From assembly GCF_017643475.1 (NCBI RefSeq), contig NZ_JAEPNI010000001.1, positions 434,001 to 498,000 on the forward strand: DNA of 64,000 nt, in the 5' to 3' direction. Numbering within the stretch: the stretch's first letter is position 1; each line of letters starts with the position of its first letter. Origin of the DNA: Maricaulis sp. (GTDB lineage Bacteria; Pseudomonadota; Alphaproteobacteria; Caulobacterales; Maricaulaceae). The translations under genes and the position numbers were made by a program. Shown in pieces: positions 10,592 through 18,686 of this stretch. The notes under the pieces are model-generated. The model ran no database searches. It had not been told where the DNA came from and worked only from the letters and a program-made list of their open reading frames with translations.

Positions 10592-11237
10592 ACGACGCTC
10601 GCAACCTGTTACGGGACGCCGGTCCGCACCCGGTCGATGTGGCGCTCGTGTGCTTCAGGGTGAGGCCCTCGCATCGGGTCAGCGTGTCGGTTTGTTCGGG
10701 GGCAGTTTCGATCCGGTGCATGGCGGACATATGCATGTCGCCATAGCGGCGATGAGACGGTTGGGTCTGGACCGTATCTGGTGGCTTGTTTCACCTCAGA
10801 ATCCCATCAAGAACCGCAAGGCTGACGCCTTTGCGGAGCGGTTCCAGGCCGTGCAGGGGACGGTCCAAAAGCCGGGTATGGTGATCAGTGATGTCGAGCG
10901 TCGCTGGGGTGTTCAGCATACGATGGCGCTGCTGTCAGAGCTGAAAAAGCGATTTCCAAACAACAGTTTCGTCTGGGTGATGGGGGCGGACAACCTGCGT
11001 GGATTTCATCGCTGGTATCGCTGGCGGGATATATTCAACTGCGTACCTGTCGTCGTGGTTTCCAGGCCGCAAGATCCGGTCAGGGCGCGCCTGTCGATTG
11101 CGGCAAGTGTCTATCGCAATGCACGAATTCGTGAGTATGACGCGAAAAATCTGGCTCTTAAAACGGCGCCGGCATGGACCTATCTGATTGAACCGTTACA
11201 ATCGGAGTCCTCGAGCGCGATACGCGCACAACGCTAG
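10572..11237 (+). CDS. nadD: Nicotinate-nucleotide adenylyltransferase
   Basis: About 221 residues from ATG 10572. The nucleotidyltransferase motif GLFGGSFDPVHGGHMHVA holds the ATP-binding HxGH. SPQNPIK and VMGADNL are family signatures, as is the C-terminal SSAIRAQR (ISSTxIR-type). It makes deamido-NAD from NaMN. The start is uncertain: ATG 10572 overlaps proA and gives a basic N-terminal tail, while GTG 10650 would give 195 residues, closer to the family norm. In most bacteria nadD is followed by rsfS and rlmH; here egtD comes between. Confidence 0.93.
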   Translation: MGRRVARRRSQPVTGRRSAPGRCGARVLQGEALASGQRVGLFGGSFDPVHGGHMHVAIAAMRRLGLDRIWWLVSPQNPIKNRKADAFAERFQAVQGTVQKPGMVISDVERRWGVQHTMALLSELKKRFPNNSFVWVMGADNLRGFHRWYRWRDIFNCVPVVVVSRPQDPVRARLSIAASVYRNARIREYDAKNLALKTAPAWTYLIEPLQSESSSAIRAQR

Positions 11238-11274
11238 ATCTCGCCCTTTTCTCCGCAGCAAACTGGAAGTTTAC

Positions 11275-12279
11275 ATGACCGACCAAGTGATCGGCCGCCA
11301 ATCTGCGCATGCCCTGATCAATTTTTTTGACGACCAGCATCCGCCGCTTGGAGATTTCATGCGTGATGTCGAGGAGGGTCTGTCCGCGACGCCGCGTTCC
11401 ATCCCGCCGGTCTATTTCTACGATCAGGAAGGGTCCGCCCTGTTCGACCAGATCACCGAATTGCCGGAGTATTATGTGACACGCACCGAGCTGGACTTGC
11501 TGGGCAAGATCTCCAGCGAGCTCTCGTTGCGGGCCGGTGCCGGCGCCGTGGTGATCGAACCCGGATCAGGGTCGAGCGTGAAGATCCGCACGCTGCTGGA
11601 TGCGCTGGGCGATGCGTCCGGTTATGTTGGTCTGGATATCTCACGCGATCACCTGATTGCGGCGTGTGAAGACCTGGCGCGGGATTATCCCGATGTGGCC
11701 ATTGGCGCTGTGTGTGCGAACTTCACGGCTGGTCTGAAGCTGGACCACCTTCCCCTGCCGGACGGGCGTCGCCTGATCTTTTTCCCGGGATCAACCATTG
11801 GCAATTTCGAACCGGCCGATGCGCGGGCCGTACTGGCCGGTTTTCGCTCGGGCATGCGAAAGGGGGATGCTGTCCTGATCGGCGCGGACCGGGTCAAGGA
11901 CGAACAGATCCTGGTTGATGCCTATGACGACGCAGCTGGCGTCACCGCCGCCTTCAATCTCAACCTGCTCGAGCGAATCCGGAGCGAGCTGGGAGCCACT
12001 CTCAATGTTGAGGATTTCACCCACAAATCCATCTGGAACACAGAGCTTCAGCGTATCGAGATGCATCTCGTTGCCCAACGCCGCACCGAAATCGAGCTGA
12101 ACGGCAAGGTCCATGTGTTTGAGGTCGGCGAGACCTTGCACACCGAAAACTCCCACAAATTCACGCCGACGAGCTTTCAGTTGCTGGCGGAGAGCGCCGG
12201 ATACACGGTCGTCAAGCACTGGTCAGACCAGGCTGAACTCTTCTCGCTCTACTGGCTCGAACCAAACTGGGAAGCGTGA
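11275..12279 (+). CDS. egtD: L-histidine N-alpha-methyltransferase EgtD-like
   Basis: 334 residues. S-adenosylmethionine-dependent methyltransferase of the EgtD family, which trimethylates histidine to hercynine, the first step to ergothioneine. Family marks are YFYDQEGSALFDQITELPEYYVTRTEL near residue 45, EPGSGSSVKIR (SAM-binding loop), FFPGSTIGNF and LIGADRVKD, and the C-terminal LFSLYWLEP. No egtB (sulfoxide synthase) is in this window, so the end product cannot be settled. It is 37 bases after nadD and 47 before rsfS, all forward, so it may ride on the housekeeping transcript. Confidence 0.9.
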   Translation: MTDQVIGRQSAHALINFFDDQHPPLGDFMRDVEEGLSATPRSIPPVYFYDQEGSALFDQITELPEYYVTRTELDLLGKISSELSLRAGAGAVVIEPGSGSSVKIRTLLDALGDASGYVGLDISRDHLIAACEDLARDYPDVAIGAVCANFTAGLKLDHLPLPDGRRLIFFPGSTIGNFEPADARAVLAGFRSGMRKGDAVLIGADRVKDEQILVDAYDDAAGVTAAFNLNLLERIRSELGATLNVEDFTHKSIWNTELQRIEMHLVAQRRTEIELNGKVHVFEVGETLHTENSHKFTPTSFQLLAESAGYTVVKHWSDQAELFSLYWLEPNWEA

Positions 12280-12326
12280 TATAGACGTCCCTTGTATTGG
12301 TGGTCAGAAAGGACAACCCCCTGTCT

Positions 12327-12731
12327 ATGGAAACAATCCGCCAGGTTGAAGGCGAAGCGGCTGCGGCCGTTCGTGTCACTGGCGAAGATGGACCCGTCGA
12401 AGAGCTGGAAACGCTCATTATCGACAGTTTGGAAGACGACAAAGCTGAAGACATCGTCTCGATCGACCTTCGTGGCAAATCGTCCGTTACCGACATCATG
12501 ATCATCGCATCCGGTCGTTCTGCGCGTCATGTAAACGCGCTGGCGGATCACTTGTTGCGTGGAATCAAGGAGTCGGGACGTTCCGGTGCGCGCGTTGAAG
12601 GCCTGCAGACCTGTGACTGGGTGCTGATTGATGCCGGCGATATCGTCATCCACCTGTTCCGACCGGAAGTTCGCAGCTTCTACAATCTGGAGAAGATGTG
12701 GTCGGTCGAGCCGGACGATACGGCGTCCTAG
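12327..12731 (+). CDS. rsfS: Ribosomal silencing factor RsfS
   Basis: 134 residues. The core covers residues about 30-130: DKAEDIVSIDLRGKSSVTDIMIIASGRSARHVNALAD and GDIVIHLFRPEVRSFYNLEKMW are diagnostic of RsfS/Iojap. It binds L14 on the 50S subunit and blocks 30S joining in poor nutrient conditions. The ATG at 12327 has AAAGGA somewhat far upstream (14 bases). Its stop abuts the rlmH GTG. Confidence 0.95.
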   Translation: METIRQVEGEAAAAVRVTGEDGPVEELETLIIDSLEDDKAEDIVSIDLRGKSSVTDIMIIASGRSARHVNALADHLLRGIKESGRSGARVEGLQTCDWVLIDAGDIVIHLFRPEVRSFYNLEKMWSVEPDDTAS

Positions 12732-13202
12732 GTGAAACTCACAATCGCGGCCTTGGGGCGGCTCAAGGGCGGCCCCGAGCGTGAGCTGGTTGATGATTAT
12801 CTCAAGCGTGCCACACAAACCGGACGCCCGCTCGGGCTAGGACCGGCCGGCGAGCTCGAGATTGATAACCGCAGCCTGAAAAGCAAAGCCGATGAGAGCC
12901 GTGCCCTAGCGGGCGCGCTGCCTTCGGGTGCGCGCATTATCCTGCTGGACGAACGCGGCAAGACGCTGACCTCCCCGCAGCTTGCTCAGCAGCTTGGTCG
13001 CTGGCGCGACGATGGCAGTCGTGAGGCGGTTTTCTGTATTGGTGGCGCTGACGGGCATGATCGCGGCGTGCTCCCGCAGCCGGACCTGGTGCTGTCCTTT
13101 GGATCGCTGGTCTGGCCGCATATGCTGGTTCGCGTGATGATCGCGGAACAGATCTATCGTGCCGCCTCAATTCTGGCCGGATCGCCATATCATCGTGATT
13201 GA
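12732..13202 (+). CDS. rlmH: 23S rRNA (pseudouridine-1915-N3) methyltransferase RlmH
   Basis: 156 residues, GTG start with no gap after rsfS. SPOUT-fold methyltransferase: LDERGKTLTSPQLAQQLG, FCIGGADGHD (knot/SAM loop) and the C-terminal VRVMIAEQIYRAASILAGSPYHRD are conserved to the last residues. It methylates pseudouridine 1915 of helix 69. It completes the nadD-rsfS-rlmH group and is followed by the cell-wall genes. Confidence 0.96.
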   Translation: MKLTIAALGRLKGGPERELVDDYLKRATQTGRPLGLGPAGELEIDNRSLKSKADESRALAGALPSGARIILLDERGKTLTSPQLAQQLGRWRDDGSREAVFCIGGADGHDRGVLPQPDLVLSFGSLVWPHMLVRVMIAEQIYRAASILAGSPYHRD

Positions 13203-13233
13203 GCGTTAACCTTGGCAGAGCTAGCTTGCCTTC

Positions 13234-14451
13234 ATGATCCCGCTCCTTTTCGTCTCGTTTCTGGCTGTTACCCAGCCACCGGACTCGGTTCCGCCCGATC
13301 CGGCGGAGGCCGAACGCCTTGAGCAGCAGGAACAGCTAAGCGCTGAAGAGGCCCGCATTGCGCGCGAGCAGGCTGAGGAGATTTCACGCGAAATCTCGGC
13401 CCTTCAGCAACAGCTGGTCGCCCTGGGCCGTGAAGTTGATGCCAGTGAGAACGCAGCCTTGCGCTCGGAAGGTGAGCTCGTTCGCCTATCAGCCGAAGAG
13501 GCGGAAATCCTTGATCGCCTGGCGGCAAACCGCGAGACATTGATAGACGTGCTCGCAGCGATCCAGCGCATCGAGTCGCAAACACCGCCTGCCCTGATGG
13601 CGTCGCCGGATGACGCTGCGGAGGCCGCGCGTGCGGCCAGTCTGATGTCTGAACTGGCTCCGGCGCTTCGAGAGCGGGCGGCTGAACTGGCGGAGGAGCT
13701 TGAAGCCCTTCGCGCCGTTCGTGCTTCCATTGAGGCCGAGCAGATCACGATGGCCAGCGCCGAGAATGCCCTGACAGGTCAGCGCCTGGAGTTACAGGTC
13801 ATGATCGCCGAGCGCCGGGCCCTCGAGGCACGCCGTCGCAACGAAGCTGAGGAATTGCTCACTGAATCCAGCCAGGCCGGAGAGCGCGCGCAATCGATCC
13901 GATCACTTCTCGGTGAGATCGCACGCATGTCTGATGTGGTGCCCTCTATCAGTCCAAGGCGTCTGCTGGGCTCTGATGACATTCCCACGCCGCGATTGCG
14001 GCCCGTGCGCGGCCTGACCGACGCCCAGGCCCCACTGGTTCCACTGGAGAGTTTGCGCTTCGCTGAAGCGCGAGGACGCCTGCGCCCGCCAGCTGCCGGG
14101 GCGATTGCGACTGAATACGGCGATGTGACCGAAGATGGCACACGATCTGAAGGAATTTTCATTCGAACGCGCGGTGGAGCACAGGTAGTGTCTCCTTTCG
14201 ATGCTCAGGTCGAGTATGCCGGACCGTTCAACACCTACGGCGGTCTCTTGATACTGAATGTCGGAGATGACTACTATATCGTGCTGGCAGGCATGGCCGT
14301 GACCTATGCCAGCGCCGGGCAAAGCGTCCTCGCGGGAGAACCCGTTGGTGCAATGCCACAAAACGGCCAAACGGCACCAGAATTGTATCTGGAGCTGAGA
14401 AGGAACGGAAATGCTGTTGACCCGGGGCCCTGGCTCCGCAGCAGCCGATAG
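13234..14451 (+). CDS. EnvC-like murein hydrolase activator (coiled coil plus degenerate LytM domain)
   Basis: 405 residues. Signal-like N-terminus (MIPLLFVSFLAVTQPP), then a long Ala/Glu-rich coiled coil (about residues 25-215), then an M23/LytM domain (about 285-400). The zinc ligands of active M23 peptidases are missing: the H-x(n)-D position reads DGTRSEGIFI and the HxH position reads ELYLELRR. So it should not cleave peptidoglycan itself but, like EnvC, activate amidases at division. The neighbours ctpA, yibQ and rppH downstream match the common alphaproteobacterial order. Activator role is inferred from the missing ligands. Confidence 0.88.
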   Translation: MIPLLFVSFLAVTQPPDSVPPDPAEAERLEQQEQLSAEEARIAREQAEEISREISALQQQLVALGREVDASENAALRSEGELVRLSAEEAEILDRLAANRETLIDVLAAIQRIESQTPPALMASPDDAAEAARAASLMSELAPALRERAAELAEELEALRAVRASIEAEQITMASAENALTGQRLELQVMIAERRALEARRRNEAEELLTESSQAGERAQSIRSLLGEIARMSDVVPSISPRRLLGSDDIPTPRLRPVRGLTDAQAPLVPLESLRFAEARGRLRPPAAGAIATEYGDVTEDGTRSEGIFIRTRGGAQVVSPFDAQVEYAGPFNTYGGLLILNVGDDYYIVLAGMAVTYASAGQSVLAGEPVGAMPQNGQTAPELYLELRRNGNAVDPGPWLRSSR

Positions 14452-14488
14452 CCGTTTCAGGAGTTACGCGGAAAGGACGCGCGCTTAC

Positions 14489-15790
14489 ATGCGGATCAAT
14501 ATTCTCGCTTCGGTTTCGGCTTTCGCTCTGGGGGCATTTGCGCTCGCGGTTTCTGCAGAAGGCAGCCAGGAAGACCGAACGGAAACATTCCGCCAGCTTG
14601 AGCTCTTTGGCGATGTCCTCAGCCGGATCGAGTCCGATTATGTATCAGACACCGAACAGGCCGCCCTGATCGAGGCAGCCATCGAAGGCATGCTCGACTC
14701 GCTTGATCCGCACTCGGGTTATCACAATCCGGAAAGTTATCAGGACCTGCAGGTCACCACGCGTGGCGAGTATGGCGGCCTGGGCATGGAAGTTGTCAGC
14801 CGCGATGACTACATCACCGTCGTTTCCCCGATCAGTGACACGCCAGCGGAACGTGCGGGCCTGCGCACCAATGACCGAATTGTCGCCGTTGATGGCGAGG
14901 ATATTCGTGGCGCGTCTGTGACCGACGCGGTTGAGTTGATGCGCGGTGCAGTCGGTGACCCGGTCACCATCACGATTTCCCGTGGCGATGATGTGCCGTT
15001 CGACGTCACGCTCGTCCGCGACACCATTCCGCTGCGCACCGTCGTCTCGCGTATCGAGGAGGGGCTGCCCTATCTGCGCATCTCCGGTTTCAACGAGCGT
15101 ACAACCGAGATGCTGCTGGAGCAGCTGGTCGAGCTCGAGCGTGAAAATGACGGTCCTCTGCCGGGCCTGATCCTGGACCTGCGTTTCAATCCGGGTGGTC
15201 TTCTCGACCAGGCGATCGGTGTGACCGATGCCTTCCTGGATGGTGGCGAAGTGGTTTCCACCCGCACGCGCGATCCGCGCGACACCCAGCGCTACAATGC
15301 GCGTCCGGGCGACCGCCTCGATGGTTCACCGATCGTGATCCTGATCAATGAGGGTTCTGCCAGTGCTGCGGAGATCGTGGCCGGTGCCCTGCAGGACCGC
15401 GAACGCGCCCAGCTGATTGGCATGACCAGCTTCGGCAAAGGGTCGGTCCAGACGATCATCCCGCTGCGAGGTGGACGTGATGGTGCGCTGCGCCTGACGA
15501 CCGGCAGGTATTACACGCCGGCGGGTCGTTCTATCCAGGCGACGGGCATTATTCCTGATCTCCAGATCAGTTCTTTCCCGATCGAAGATGGCGAAGACGC
15601 CGCCATGTCGTCCGAAGCTGATCTCGATGGTGCGCTGGACAATGACACCGGTGCCGAGCGGATCGAGCAGGATCTGGCGGTGATCGAACAGCCGCCAGAA
15701 GACTGGAACGAGAACGAGGATTATCAGCTACATCGTGCACGCGAGATCCTGCGCGCCTCGATGGAGCGTCAGCAGGCATCCTTGCAATAG
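14489..15790 (+). CDS. ctpA: Carboxy-terminal processing protease (S41 family)
   Basis: 433 residues from ATG 14489, with signal peptide MRINILASVSAFALGAFALAVSA. A PDZ domain lies near residues 85-155 (GGLGMEVVSRDDYITVV), then the S41 core. Serine 292 in GSASAAEIVAGAL and lysine 317 in SFGKGSVQ form the Ser/Lys dyad with the usual 25-residue spacing. It acts in the periplasm and trims C-termini; relatives degrade or regulate murein hydrolases, which fits its place after the EnvC-like gene. An in-frame upstream start at 14411 would bury the signal peptide, so I rejected it. Confidence 0.95.
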   Translation: MRINILASVSAFALGAFALAVSAEGSQEDRTETFRQLELFGDVLSRIESDYVSDTEQAALIEAAIEGMLDSLDPHSGYHNPESYQDLQVTTRGEYGGLGMEVVSRDDYITVVSPISDTPAERAGLRTNDRIVAVDGEDIRGASVTDAVELMRGAVGDPVTITISRGDDVPFDVTLVRDTIPLRTVVSRIEEGLPYLRISGFNERTTEMLLEQLVELERENDGPLPGLILDLRFNPGGLLDQAIGVTDAFLDGGEVVSTRTRDPRDTQRYNARPGDRLDGSPIVILINEGSASAAEIVAGALQDRERAQLIGMTSFGKGSVQTIIPLRGGRDGALRLTTGRYYTPAGRSIQATGIIPDLQISSFPIEDGEDAAMSSEADLDGALDNDTGAERIEQDLAVIEQPPEDWNENEDYQLHRAREILRASMERQQASLQ

Positions 15791-15910
15791 GTCTCGATCC
15801 GTCGAAAGCCATTATCAGCGTTAACGCTTTCTGCACAGGAGCCCGCCACTCTGGAGCCGACGATCTGTGCCCGCGATTCGGGCGCCTAATCTGACGCCGA
15901 GAGACGGATC

Positions 15911-17221
15911 ATGACTGCTGCCGCCGCTGCTGCCTTGCGCCATGCTGCCCCCTTGTTGAACATTCGCGCCCCGATTTTCGCCGGGCTGGGAGCGGCCGGC
16001 GTGTTTGCCCTGGTCATCCTGGGTGTGGCGATTTTCGGCAATGGACAGTTTGATGCGCCGAGCGCAACGGGCCGTGTGGGCCCACTTCCTCAGGCAGCTG
16101 TCACCCCAGAGCCCGCAGCAGAGACGCAAAATCCGATCAGTTTTCAGTCTCCCGATGAGGGAGCGGAAGTCAGCCTCAGCGGCGTCAATGAAGGGTTTGA
16201 GGCGCCTGCAAGCGAGCCAACAGCGCCCAATGGTCCCGGTTCTGACCCGGCAAGCGCAGAAGTCAGCCATGCTTCAGCCGCCAGCAATCCTGAGGCTCTT
16301 GCGCGCGCGCCGTTCTCCGGCCTGACCGAACCGGGTCCGGGTGGCCCCTTGCCGGTAATTGGCCCAAATGATCTTCGCCCTTCTCGCGCCTATGCCCGTC
16401 CCTTCCATGGAGACCCCAATACCCCGATGATCGGCATTGTTGTGGGTGGAATGGGCGTCAATCCGACGGTGACGACGGCCGCGATCGAGGAGCTGCCGCC
16501 GGAAGTCGCGCTGTCCTTCTCGCCCTATGTCGAGAATCTGCAAGGCTGGATCGACCAGGCGCGCGCCGCTGGTCATGAAGTGCTGATCGAAGCGCCGATG
16601 GAGCCGTTCGACTACCCTAATAGCGATACGGGGCCGTACACATTGCTTGCTGACGGCCCGACCGAGGAAAACGAGCGGCGACTGATGTGGATTCTCAGCC
16701 GTACGACCGGATATTTTGGTGTAGCCAATTATCAGGGTACACGTTTCTCGACGTCGCGCCCGGCGGTGGAATCACTGATGCACTCGCTGGAACGTCGCGG
16801 CGTGGCCTATCTGCATGATGGTGTCGGCCGCCGCAGCCTGATCGATACGGTCGGCGCTGGCACGAACGTCGAATACGCCATTGCGGATCGCATTCTGGAC
16901 GAAGAGCTGAGCCCCGCCATCATCGATCAGCGCTTGCTGGCGCTTGAGGCGCTCGCGATCCAGAACGGTGCGGCGCTCGGTAGCGGTTTTGCCTATCCCG
17001 TTACGGTCGACCAGGTCCAGGCCTGGTCCCTGGGCTTGGAATTGCGCGGCTATCAGCTTGCACCACCATCTGCCGTCATGGCTCGGCGCCGACTCGAGGC
17101 CCGCCTCGCTGCAGAGGCGCAGGGCACGAACCAGCATGCGGAGGAAGAAACGCAGCACCGCTGGATGGATGACGCCGAAGGGGGTGACGAATACGGCGCT
17201 GCCGCGGATGACGGTCACTGA
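15911..17221 (+). CDS. Divergent polysaccharide deacetylase (YibQ family)
   Basis: 436 residues. N-terminal membrane anchor (APIFAGLGAAGVFALVILGVAIF, residues about 20-42), a low-complexity Pro/Ala/Glu linker to about residue 165, then a YibQ/DUF610 domain: IGIVVGGMGVNPTVTTAAIEELPPEVALSFSPY, HEVLIEAPMEP and GVAYLHDGVGRRS. The family has a polysaccharide-deacetylase fold. In many proteobacteria it follows envC and ctpA, suggesting a role in murein remodelling; the actual activity is unproven. Its stop is 2 bases before the rppH GTG. Confidence 0.9.
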   Translation: MTAAAAAALRHAAPLLNIRAPIFAGLGAAGVFALVILGVAIFGNGQFDAPSATGRVGPLPQAAVTPEPAAETQNPISFQSPDEGAEVSLSGVNEGFEAPASEPTAPNGPGSDPASAEVSHASAASNPEALARAPFSGLTEPGPGGPLPVIGPNDLRPSRAYARPFHGDPNTPMIGIVVGGMGVNPTVTTAAIEELPPEVALSFSPYVENLQGWIDQARAAGHEVLIEAPMEPFDYPNSDTGPYTLLADGPTEENERRLMWILSRTTGYFGVANYQGTRFSTSRPAVESLMHSLERRGVAYLHDGVGRRSLIDTVGAGTNVEYAIADRILDEELSPAIIDQRLLALEALAIQNGAALGSGFAYPVTVDQVQAWSLGLELRGYQLAPPSAVMARRRLEARLAAEAQGTNQHAEEETQHRWMDDAEGGDEYGAAADDGH

Positions 17222-17223
17222 TC

Positions 17224-17739
17224 GTGTCCGAGGACGCCTACCCCCAGCACAGGCCCAATGTCGGCATCGCCTTGTTCAATTCGCTCGGCGAGGTGTGGAT
17301 CGGCAAGCGGGATGCCGCCGAGCCGCCCTGGCAGTGGCAATTGCCGCAGGGTGGAATTGATCCGGGTGAAGCACCTGAAGATGCCGCGCTGCGAGAACTG
17401 TACGAAGAGACTGGTGTTAAGCCGGAACTGGTCGAGCCCCTGGGCGCGATAGACCGCTGGATTGCCTATGATTATCCGCCGGACGTGCGCGATGATCCCA
17501 GATTCGCCCGCAAGCGGCATCTCGGGCAGAAACAGCGATGGTTCGCCTATCGTTTTAACGGCAGCGCAGAGGATTTCGACCTGGAGGCCCATGGTGAAGT
17601 CGAGTTCTGCGACTGGCGCTGGGGGCGCCTGGAGGAGTTACCGGACCTGATCATCCCGTGGAAACGCGAGACCTATGTCCAGGTCATGCGGGAATTCTCG
17701 CGCTTTGCCATCCCTGCGAGAGCTTCCAAACCCGCCTGA
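17224..17739 (+). CDS. rppH: RNA pyrophosphohydrolase (Nudix)
   Basis: 171 residues, GTG start 2 bases after the yibQ stop. The Nudix box is complete: G43-x5-E49-x7-R57-E58-L-Y-E61-E62-T-G64-V. WQLPQGGIDPGE and the Arg-rich KRHLGQKQRWFAYRF region are typical of RppH/IalA. It removes pyrophosphate from the 5' end of mRNA to start decay. In Alphaproteobacteria it commonly closes the ctpA-yibQ-rppH run. Confidence 0.95.
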   Translation: MSEDAYPQHRPNVGIALFNSLGEVWIGKRDAAEPPWQWQLPQGGIDPGEAPEDAALRELYEETGVKPELVEPLGAIDRWIAYDYPPDVRDDPRFARKRHLGQKQRWFAYRFNGSAEDFDLEAHGEVEFCDWRWGRLEELPDLIIPWKRETYVQVMREFSRFAIPARASKPA

Positions 17740-17792
17740 CTTGATCGGCGCGCCGAACCGGCAAATGTTCTTCCCTGACCGGAGGGGCAGGC

Positions 17793-18677
17793 ATGCCATT
17801 ATCCTTTGCAGACTTGGACACCTATCGCCAGAGCGCCCGTCATTTCAATGGGCCGCACGGACGCATAGCCTGGTGGATGCGTGGCCAGGGACGCCCGCTT
17901 TTGCTGATTCACGGATTTCCGACCTGTTCCTATGACTGGTCGCGTATCTGGCCGCGTCTGGTCGGTAGCGGCTTCAATCCGATTGCGCTCGACATGCTGG
18001 GTTTTGGCCTGTCCGACAAACCGGACATGCACCGCTATGATCTGATGCAGCAGGCGGACCTGCATACCCAGCTGATGCACATTGCCGAGGTCGATGAGTG
18101 TGATGTCGTCGCGCATGATTATGGTGTGTCCATCGCCCAGGAATTATTGGCCAAACAGAACCGAGGGCGCCTGGGCTTTCGCATCAACTCGGTCAGCTTT
18201 CTCAATGGTGGGCTGTTTCCGGATCAGCATCGCGCCCGTTTTATCCAGCGGTTGCTGAACAGCCCGCTGGGACCTGTTCTCAGCACCATGCTGACACGCA
18301 AGCGTTTCGGTGCGTCATTCGCGGCCGTGTTTGGCGCGGATACCCAGCCGGACGAGGAGGAGCTGGATGCGTTCTGGGAGCTGCTCTGCGAACACAATGG
18401 GCATCGCATCGGTCACCTGCTGATCCGGTATATCCGGGATCGCAAACAGCATGCTCGCCGCTGGGCGGATGCATTGCAGGGCGCTGGCGATACGCGACTG
18501 CAATTGATCAATGGCAGCCAGGACCCCGTCTCTGGCCGCCATCTTGCGGATGCCTTTGCCGAACGGGTGCAAGAAGCGCAGATCGTTCGGCTGGACGGGG
18601 CAGGGCACTACCCGCAATGGGAAGCTCCGGACGATGTGTTCGAGGCACTCCGGAGTTTCCTGACCCCGGCCGGCTAG
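17793..18677 (+). CDS. Alpha/beta hydrolase, MEST/PEG1-like
   Basis: 294 residues. Alpha/beta-hydrolase fold with oxyanion motif LLIHGFPT and nucleophile elbow VVAHDYGVSIAQELL, where the usual Ser is Asp (HDYG), as in haloalkane dehalogenases and epoxide hydrolases. INSVSFLNGGLFPDQHR and the C-terminal INGSQDPV...GAGHYPQWE match the pattern I recall for vertebrate MEST (HDYGDTVAQELL; NGGIFPETHRP). The catalytic His would be in GHYPQ. GGAGGGG precedes the ATG. It converges on the amidohydrolase with a 4-base overlap at the stops. Substrate unknown. Confidence 0.88.
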   Translation: MPLSFADLDTYRQSARHFNGPHGRIAWWMRGQGRPLLLIHGFPTCSYDWSRIWPRLVGSGFNPIALDMLGFGLSDKPDMHRYDLMQQADLHTQLMHIAEVDECDVVAHDYGVSIAQELLAKQNRGRLGFRINSVSFLNGGLFPDQHRARFIQRLLNSPLGPVLSTMLTRKRFGASFAAVFGADTQPDEEELDAFWELLCEHNGHRIGHLLIRYIRDRKQHARRWADALQGAGDTRLQLINGSQDPVSGRHLADAFAERVQEAQIVRLDGAGHYPQWEAPDDVFEALRSFLTPAG

Positions 18678-18686
18678 TTGCCGGCC
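18668..18686. terminator. Hairpin over convergent stop codons
   Basis: GGCCGGC (18668-18674) and GCCGGCC (18680-18686) form a perfect 7-bp stem around TAGTT, which contains the hydrolase stop. There is no T-run on either side, so termination is plausible but not certain. Confidence 0.35.
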
